From Sesamum alatum (Eukaryota; Streptophyta; Magnoliopsida; Lamiales; Pedaliaceae), in contig JACGWO010000006.1 in NCBI GenBank assembly GCA_034509735.1, positions 34,279,141 through 34,343,140 of the forward strand: a stretch of DNA of 64,000 bases. Direction: 5' to 3'. The notes under the pieces are model-generated. The model was given only the letters and a program-made list of their open reading frames with translations, had not been told where the DNA came from and searched no databases. A program made the translations under genes and the position numbers. Positions 59,101 to 64,000 of this stretch are shown in pieces; positions within the stretch are counted from its first letter, which is position 1, and each line of letters begins with the position of its first letter.

Positions 59101-59583
59101 TATATGCTGGTCAAAATTTCTATTTGAAATCCTGTTACATCTTATAATCCACTTAATATATGTACACCACGTGTACAAAATCTCTTTAAATAAATTATAT
59201 ATCGTAATTTCTGTACACATGGAGCGCATATATTCAATGAAATAAAAAGTTCAATAGAATTTGAAATCGAAAAATCAATCAGAGTGTGTGCGTATTTAAA
59301 AACGTTAGTTTACTCAAAAGCGGCGTAATTAGACGTCTCAATGTCGAAAGCCAGAAGTATTGAATGTTTAACCCGGTCTATTTGGATACAGGCTCTCTGC
59401 AAGTACGCCAGTGGAACTAATCCTATAACAGGAGTGGACACCAGAAAAAGCCTAGGTTGTGGGAATAGTCGACGAAACGCGTACGGTTCCCCGTCTTCCC
59501 CTCTACTGAGTGCTCCTCCGCAGAAAATCCTTGACCGGGATGGTTTCTGTGATCCAGCCACTGGCCTCTGTGATGCTAAATGA
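45985..59583 (+). CDS. TL15A: Thylakoid lumenal 15 kDa pentapeptide-repeat protein, chloroplastic
   Basis: Seven exons join to 834 nt (277 aa): 45985-46147, 50061-50238, 50327-50356, 50608-50714, 51952-51986, 53084-53212, 59392-59583. Every intron is GT-AG and phases agree across all six junctions. A Ser-rich chloroplast transit peptide is followed by KKWRK and an Ala-rich hydrophobic stretch ending in SAMA, the expected lumenal cleavage site (about residue 87). No twin arginine is present, so Sec-type import is more likely than Tat. The mature part carries A(N/D)LxX pentapeptide repeats (for example RANFTAADMRESDF, EANLTNAVLV, EGADFSDAVLD). The last exon encodes a Cys-containing tail (CKYASGTNP, LGCGNSRRNAYG, GFCDPATGLC) matching Arabidopsis At2g44920. 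The biochemical function of the family is unclear. The large introns 1, 5 and 6 contain mobile elements, so separate short gene models at each end would be wrong. Confidence 0.93.
46714..47902. mobile_element. MULE-like foldback element with GC-rich core, intron 1
   Basis: Ends GGGTTAAAGACAATTTATCC and ACTTGTATTTTACCC are inverted and similarity continues about 150-350 bp inward. TAAACTAAAA lies exactly on both sides (46704-46713, 47903-47912). The core holds a GA microsatellite (47079-47112) and a G-rich segment (47113-47525) between AT-rich arms. Open frames in the core are low-complexity Gly/Arg or Pro/Ser and are not convincing genes. Confidence 0.8.
47079..47112. repeat. (GA)n microsatellite
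   Basis: About 16 uninterrupted GA units at the border between an AT-rich palindrome and the GC-rich core of the surrounding element. Confidence 0.95.
48138..49130. mobile_element. MULE-like MITE, intron 1
   Basis: The left end AGGAAAAATTATAAAATTG and right end TAATTGTGCAATTTTGCC are inverted. Paired inner blocks include GATCCTGTATATAAGGGG against CCCCCATATATACAGGACT. TAATACAAT (48129-48137) and TAATCCAAT (49131-49139) form a 9-bp duplication with one mismatch. The 600-bp core is higher in GC and has short open frames without known domains. It could be captured host DNA. Confidence 0.75.
49203..50036. mobile_element. MULE-type MITE with nested PIF/Harbinger MITE, intron 1
   Basis: The ends carry ACACTTTTAGCCCCATAGG and CTTATGGAACTAAAAGTG in inverted orientation, with final TTTTACC. 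Flanks ATTCCTAAG (49194-49202) and GTTCCTAAC (50037-50045) match at 7 of 9. Inner copies of GGACTAAATGTGT repeat several times. The same family is at 52518-52871. It is interrupted by the MITE at 49250-49737. Confidence 0.65.
49250..49737. mobile_element. PIF/Harbinger-like (Tourist) MITE
   Basis: Terminal inverted repeats GGGCATCTTTACTT and AAGTAAAGGTGCCC are flanked by the 3-bp duplication TTA (49247-49249, 49738-49740). These are the hallmarks of PIF/Harbinger MITEs. It is 488 bp and non-coding. An internal 24-bp direct repeat (TTTAGTGATGTGACAACACATGCA-type) occurs at about 49520 and 49549. Confidence 0.8.
52049..52302. mobile_element. MITE, intron 5
   Basis: The ends GGGATAAATGCAATTTACACTCC and GTGGTAAATTGCATTTTATCC are inverted repeats. 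An internal foldback pairs GAAGCAAATTACC with GGTAATTTGCTTC. It belongs with the elements at 6312 and 33864. No clean flanking duplication is visible. Confidence 0.65.
52518..52871. mobile_element. MULE-type MITE, intron 5
   Basis: The ends GGTAAAATTATACTTTTAG and CTGAAATGTCATTTTACC are inverted. GAAAGAACT (52509-52517) and AAAAGAACT (52872-52880) form a 9-bp duplication with one mismatch. Internal phrases (CATTTAGTCC, GGACTAAATGTGTC) match the larger relative in intron 1. Confidence 0.75.
53399..53872 (-). mobile_element. Non-autonomous Helitron, intron 6
   Basis: On the minus strand it starts TCTATACTATTATAAAG after A and ends GTGCCACAGTTTCTAA before T. It is collinear with 21154-21596 over its full length (for example AAGTTGAAGGGCATTTTTAGTATTATAATAATTTGGTGTAG-type wording on the + strand). 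It lies only 186 bp after exon 6 of the lumenal-protein gene. Confidence 0.65.
54426..55740 (+). pseudogene. Gypsy gag protein, decayed
   Basis: Segments in three frames read MPQEEAPYSCAQSPPPGKE, then TGVKVSNLSEYDGTGDPQEH, CKVFRTTFTKCALAWFKNY, MAAYLFTIRQKEMESLRDYV and KESIVGKSPGTLEDLLLRSQ. A C/H motif YCYFHRDIGHTTEECHHLQN (about 55659-55718) closes it. Layout equals the gag at 36776-38070. Frameshifts near 54930, 55143 and 55500 break it. The N-terminal region contains a short direct repeat (VNSRVSKPEDVQ / VNNRVSNSEVVQ). Confidence 0.8.
56155..56580. repeat. Tandem repeat of about 110-120 bp, four copies
   Basis: Units start near 56157, 56270, 56386 and 56505. Each contains GAAACTTTGCCTCCCCTTG or a variant, then AGTTGGTAAAAGACCAACTC, GACATGAGCAAGTATCC and GAGGCAA. 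They lie in the 3' untranslated part of the Gypsy element. Minus-strand open frames over them are products of the repetition. Confidence 0.9.
57350..57430 (+). repeat. tRNA-derived SINE-like segment
   Basis: GGATGGAGGAGTGGTTGAGG (box A-like) is followed after about 30 nt by GGGTTCAAATCCCAG (box B). This spacing and wording are typical of the tRNA-derived head of a plant SINE. The 3' border is unclear because GC-rich repeats follow. Confidence 0.45.
57470..57830. repeat. GC-rich short repeats in the Gypsy 3' region
   Basis: A GC-rich block is built from CCTCGAGCTGGG / CCCAGCTCGAGG, GGCGGACC and CTCTGCCC phrases repeated in direct and inverted order. Long minus-strand frames here are composition artefacts. 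Confidence 0.7.
58389..58610 (+). repeat. LTR-like dispersed repeat with USE and TATA motifs
   Basis: It starts TGATGTAGCAAGC, then ATCCCACATCG at 58402-58412, identical to the plant snRNA upstream element (RTCCCACATCG). TTATAAG begins 26 bp later. Similar sequence at 1205-1320 lacks the upstream motif. It may be a solo LTR, as some plant LTRs begin with this wording. It abuts the Gypsy 3' LTR, still within intron 6. Confidence 0.5.
58611..58940 (+). repeat. MITE-like and Helitron-tail sequence in intron 6
   Basis: GGATAATTACATCTATATAC (58612) pairs with TGTGTAAATGTAATTATC (58793-58810), suggesting a small foldback element. Further on, CGCGCACACATTGAATGTGC and a CACTAGT end (58927-58933) resemble Helitron tails seen elsewhere in the window. 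Confidence 0.35.
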
Positions 59584-59749
59584 TTTGTTGTTTGGGAATA
59601 TATATATATATTCAATTTATACATACGTGTTTGATATAATATAAGAAATGAAATTATCGAAATATATACATTTGGCATCGAACAGAGTAGAAAATCAGGG
59701 TGTAAATTTGAATTTTCCAATATTGTTTATTGTTTTTTATTGAAGTTAA

Positions 59750-59910
59750 GTGATGAATTATTATTTATTTCAAAGAAATCGATTACAATCATCCATATCA
59801 CTATTAGGTAGAACAACATCCCATGCTGGTGGAGTTCAAACTCATGACCTTAAAAGTGATGGTGCCTCAACTTCGCCAATTGAATTAGGCCTTGTTGGCC
59901 TATTGTTTAT
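59750..59910 (-). repeat. tRNA-derived SINE-like repeat
   Basis: On the minus strand, TCAATTGGCGAAGTTGAGGC (box A-like) precedes TCATGAGTTTGAACTCC (box B) by about 25 nt. A unique tail follows. It lies 170 bp after the lumenal-protein stop codon, possibly in the 3' UTR. Confidence 0.45.
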
Positions 59911-60519
59911 TGTTTCTGGTAGGTGGTATCAGAATAGTTAAGGAGTTAAGTGCAATTTACTCTTCGTGTGAAATAGAGAATGTGCAAAAATGACTCCTTA
60001 AACTTTTTAAAGACAAGCATAATGGGGTTTAATTGTTTTTTTTTTTTAATGTTAGATATAATTATTTAAATATTAAAATAATAAAAAATTATCAAAATAC
60101 TGTGATTTAAAATTTTCTACAAATTCATGTGAGTTGTTATTTGAAGTAAAAATTTGTTTTTTTTAATTTTTTTTGTTATATTGTAGTTGTTACTTCAAAT
60201 GGCTGATCATAATTTTTTCCGTTCTTTTTATCTTGGAACGTTAAATTGTGATTTAAAGATGAAATAAGAATCATGTTAATTTGTATGTGAGCCGCCCATT
60301 TAAGATTTTCATTTGGTAAAATGATTTTTCATGGGAAATTTGGACTTATTTTCTCTATATTTCATTTTAGAGATACCATGTATTTAATTATAAGAATGAT
60401 TTTCTAACAAAAAGTGAACAAATTTATCTTGTTGAAATTTGACATTGAATGAAAGATTGAGATTTCTTTTTAAGTGGTAATTATATATATGATTAAATAA
60501 ATATTTCGATAACTTGAGA

Positions 60520-60692
60520 AATATATTAATATAATCAATATAATATCACTAAAAATAATAAACAAATTGCAATAGCTCATATAAGGTCAGACAAACACTG
60601 AGACATAATATACCCACACGTACGATGAAACTCGAATCCATGACATCGAACTTGCTCATAGAACCTCAGCCTTAACCATTAGGTTAAAACAT
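60520..60692 (-). repeat. tRNA-derived SINE-like repeat
   Basis: On the minus strand CCTAATGGTTAAGGCTGAGG (box A-like) precedes CATGGATTCGAGTTTC (box B) by about 30 nt, followed by a body ending in an AT-rich tail. It ends 12 bp before the Helitron at 60704. Confidence 0.5.
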
Positions 60693-60703
60693 CATGTACA
60701 CTA

Positions 60704-61083
60704 TCTATACTATTATAAAAGAAAACCTTTAGTCGTACCAACTTCTAAATATCCAAAAATAGCCTTTAATTTATTTCTTCTCTTCAAAATAAATTTTGGT
60801 AAAAATAATCATTTCAATATGTTTAATAATTTCACAATTATAATTTATCTTTTCTTCCCCACTACTCCATGTTTCTCTGTCACCTCACTTGTCCATATAT
60901 ATATTTTTAATAAACCAACAATTACAATTTATTTGTTTATCTCTTACTTCACTTCATGTTTCTTGCATTGACTTCTTTTTTTTTTTCTTTTAGCATCCCC
61001 TCACACCATGATTGTTTCTTCATCTCACGTTCACCATAGTTCTTTTTTATATACCTGTGGGGACTGCATGCGGCAACGACTAG
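60704..61083 (+). mobile_element. Non-autonomous Helitron
   Basis: It starts TCTATACTATTATAAAAG after an A (60703) and ends GCATGCGGCAACGACTAG before a T (61084), with GC-rich self-complementary sequence just inside the end. The following sequence (AAGAAAATCCTTTGATCG) resembles the start of another member. Confidence 0.7.
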
Positions 61084-61190
61084 TTAAAGAAAATCCTTTG
61101 ATCGTACCAATTTTTTATTGTCCCAATTCACCTTGTAATTCATTCTATAGTAAGTTCAATATTTTTTAATAACTTTATAATTACAATTTA

Positions 61191-64000
61191 GGGAAAAAAG
61201 TTTTCGTCCATTAAGTTTGCCCGCAATTAATTTTAGTCCACTAAGTTACATGGTTCTGACATTTTAATCACTAACTTGCAAAAATGTGTAAATGTGGTAC
61301 AAATTAGCGTTTCATTGACAATTTTCCAGCTAATTGGGACATTTCCATCGGAAAATGCTGATGTGGTTAAAATAACTATCTGCCATTCCATGCGTCTATA
61401 TACATGGATATTTATTTTACCAAGTATATTACGTGGCAATGATGTGAAAATGATGAGAGGGAAAAGATGAGTCACGTGCAATGCACATGACTCTTCTCAG
61501 ATAAAAGATCAGGGGGCACGACTAAGGAACCCTATTCCCCCAAAATCTCGACCCTAATTTCTCTCCCCTCAAAATCGATTCCATTATGTTATTGTGAGAA
61601 AAAGCATCCGAAGGACTTGAGTTTGGTGCAAAAATGGTGGTGATGAGAGACCCATCCCTCAATGGCGATCCTCCCCCCGATTACGATAAGTTTCTTCAGT
61701 TTTACTTGAACTGTTTCTTGTATTTTCACCCTCCCCCGACTATAAATAGATTTGAAGTTGTGATCCCATGTGTTGGAATCTTCTACTATTGAAGTATGTT
61801 TTTTAATATGCTTGAAGTTTTTAATACAATTTATGTTGGAAAAAAGAAAAGCATGTGGTCCCTTCGTGTATTATGTTGCTTTGTATATTGGCAGAATGTG
61901 GTCCCTTTCGTGTTGCTAAGTATTGTATTTTCTGTGTTATATTTCTCATATTCTTTTTAACACTTTGTATTTGTTGTTGTTTGTTTGTTATCTTTTTGTT
62001 TTTCTTTATCTTTTTTTCTTGCTTTTATTTTCCTAGCCAAAAAAGAGTGGGGTAATTACAATGACTATTCATTATGGGGGGATTGTGATAAACATAGAAT
62101 ATGTGGGAGGGGAAACCTATAAATTTGACCATATTGACTACAAATTTGTGGGACTTGGTAGTTTGAATGAGTTAAGCAAGTAGGGACTTGGTAGTTTGAA
62201 TGAGTTATGCAAGTATGTGGGGATTCGTGGGGGAGTACTTTCATTATAAAAGAAGAAAACTTGATGAAAAGAATCACTTCAACTTCAGCCTTGCAAGAAA
62301 TATTTGTTAAATTTGAGCCTGTGAGGGAGCTAAATATTTATCTGAATTGGCAGGTATTGGTTGAGGAGGGTTATGAATCTGATGATAATGAAATTGTGGG
62401 TGGTTTGAATGAGTATAGGTCTTCTTTAGGGGGTGAAGAGTTTGATGATAGTGACAGTGAGTATGAATATAGAATGGAAGAAGATCAGGATGAGAATGAA
62501 GATGTTGCAGCTGAAAATGATGAATGGGTATTTCAGGGGGAGGAATTAGTAGATAATATGGTGAAAGAGGCAGAGGAGGGCAACAATGGTGAGGCCAGGG
62601 TTTAGGATGAGAATGCAGACGGGCTAAGGGTCGATGACTGATATATATGATTGTTCTTGTGAGGAGAACTTGGTATGCAGTGATGATGATTTTAACTCTT
62701 ATAAGGGGTCTGATGCAAATGATGAAAAAGGAGAAACAATGCCTATTTTTAACCCTTCCTGCATATTTGACCCTCACTTTGAGTTAGACATGATTTTCAG
62801 CACTAAGGAAGAGTTCAGAACTGCAATCCAGTCACATGCAATTAAAACAAAAAAGAACATAAGGTTTGCAAAAAAGGACAGAAAATATGTGCATGCAAAG
62901 TGTTTTGATAAAAATTGTCAATGGAGAATACATGCTTGTCAATTGAAAGGTGAGTGCACCTTTAAAATTAGGGATTATATTACTGAGCACACATGTAATA
63001 TATCATTCAATGTGAGGAACATGAAATTCATTTGGTTGTCCAAAAAATACTTTCAGAAGTTCAAAACTGACCCTAAAAGAACAGTTACAGGGTTCATAAA
63101 TGATGCAATATAAGATGTAAGATGCAATATTACAAGAAATTAAGCTTCAAGAGCAAAGAGACTTGCCTTGCTCATGCTTGAAGGCAGTCCTGGTGCATAA
63201 TATGCACTGTTGTGGGATTATGCTGATGAAATCAAAAGAAGTAATCCTGAATCAACAGTGATATTGGACACTGAACAAAATATGTTTAACAGATTTTATG
63301 TATGTCTCCATGCACTCAGAATGAACTTCTTAGCAGGGTGTAGACCAGTAATATGTGTGGATGAATGTCATCTTCAGGGGCCACATTTGGGGGGGGGGGG
63401 TGTTATTAGCTGCTGTTGGTATTGACCCTAACAACTTCTCTGTGGTAATGAGAGAGAACAGGGAGATATGGGAATGGTTTTTAACTCTACTAAAAATGGA
63501 TTTGCATATTGAAGAGGATGTTAAGTATACCTTCATGTCAGATAAACATAAGGGTCTTGTGGGTGCAATGCAAGAGTTGTTCCCGAATGCAGAACATAGG
63601 TATTATGTTAGGCATCTCCGTTCTAATTTTAAGACTTATGGTTATAGAGGTTTGGCATTCAAAAATGGTTTGTGGAAGATTGCAAGGGCAACAATAGTTA
63701 GTTAATTCAATCAAAGGATGCAAAAATTGAATGACTTGGATGAAGGGCTTATGCATGGTTTAATGACAAACCTGCAAAAGAATGGAGTAGATCACACTTT
63801 TCCACTTATCCTAGGTGTGATATTTTGTTAAATAATGCTTGTGAATGCTTCAATAGCGACATCCTAGAAGCAAGGGACAAACCAATATTTTCAATGCTTG
63901 AATGACTTATGGAGTATTTAATGAAGAGACTTCAAGTCAACATAGATAGGGTTTTGGAAAAAGTAGAAAAGAGTTTTGTGTCCTAAAATACAAAAGATAA
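61191..64000 (+). mobile_element. MULE, left part (runs off the window)
   Basis: A likely left inverted end starts GGGAAAAAAGTTTTCGTCC at 61191. It continues with repeated short phrases (TTAGTCCACTAAGTTACATGG, ACATTTTAATCACTAACTTG) typical of MULE ends. A MURA transposase pseudogene follows on the same strand. The right end is outside the window, so the target-site duplication cannot be tested. Confidence 0.7.
62061..64000 (+). pseudogene. MURA-type MULE transposase, partial at window end
   Basis: The N-terminal PB1-like domain starts MTIHYGGIVINIEYVGG. A short tandem duplication (about 33 bp, GGGACTTGGTAGTTTGAATG) introduces a TAG near 62181. An acidic region follows (GGEEFDDSDSEYEYRMEEDQ). 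The MuDR DNA-binding region reads MIFSTKEEFRTAIQSHAIK, KCFDKNCQWRIHACQL and HTCNISFNVRN. The transposase core has VICVDECHLQGPH, VLLAAVGIDPNNFSVVM, FMSDKHKGLVGAMQELF and NNACECFNSDILEAR. Catalytic D, D and E are present. A run of ten or more G near 63391 causes a frameshift, and stops occur at 62603, 63111 and 63703. The SWIM zinc-finger region would lie beyond 64000. Confidence 0.87.

Noticed and set aside
59341..59583. A separate 80-aa gene starting at ATG 59341
   Set aside because: Residues after the AG at 59391 are the conserved last exon of the lumenal protein. The upstream part is intron.

Overview
This is nuclear DNA from a flowering plant, most likely a eudicot. Genes have GT-AG introns, non-coding DNA is very AT-rich, and one gene encodes a chloroplast thylakoid-lumen protein. 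The repeats are typical plant families: Tat-like Gypsy, L1-type LINEs with an RNase H domain, MULEs, hAT, Helitrons, PIF/Harbinger MITEs and SINEs. An asterid origin is plausible but cannot be shown from the sequence alone.

Two host genes look intact, both on the + strand. At 22769-26518 is a nine-exon SKU5-like gene, a GPI-anchored, copper-site-less multicopper-oxidase relative of the cell wall (592 aa). At 45985-59583 is a seven-exon gene for the thylakoid lumenal 15 kDa pentapeptide-repeat protein (277 aa). Its coding sequence is 834 nt spread over 13.6 kb. Intron 1 (3.9 kb) holds three inverted-repeat elements and a nested MITE, intron 5 holds two MITEs, and intron 6 (6.2 kb) holds a Helitron and a complete pol-less Gypsy element. 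All splice junctions and phases still fit.

Layout: 1-1330 decayed Copia and solo-LTR-like repeats. 1396-5482 MULE with convergent PMD and MURA pseudogenes and palindrome-rich ends. 5492-8730 AT-rich intergenic DNA. 8735-10225 head-to-tail Helitron-like units. 10450-16714 minus-strand LTR-like repeats, including a 1.9 kb segmental duplication. 16843-20645 MULE-like element whose ends carry a tRNA-Gly-like sequence and whose right end is split by a LINE with a 15-bp target-site duplication. 21154-21596 Helitron. 22769-26518 SKU5. 28562-33762 a Pack-MULE-like element carrying a GRF zinc-finger pseudogene, itself split by a 3.6 kb hAT element. 33864-36150 MITE, Helitron and AT-rich DNA. 36156-39216 truncated Tat-like Gypsy fused to a LINE (39217-45398). 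45985-59583 the lumenal-protein gene. 59750-61083 SINE-like repeats and a Helitron. 61191-64000 left part of a second MULE with a decayed MURA transposase that continues past the window.

Target-site duplications and terminal motifs were read directly from the sequence. Family names rest on recognised motifs, not on database searches. No prokaryotic operon, CRISPR array, rRNA or intact tRNA gene was seen. The most unusual features are the nested and chimeric mobile elements, not an unknown host pathway.
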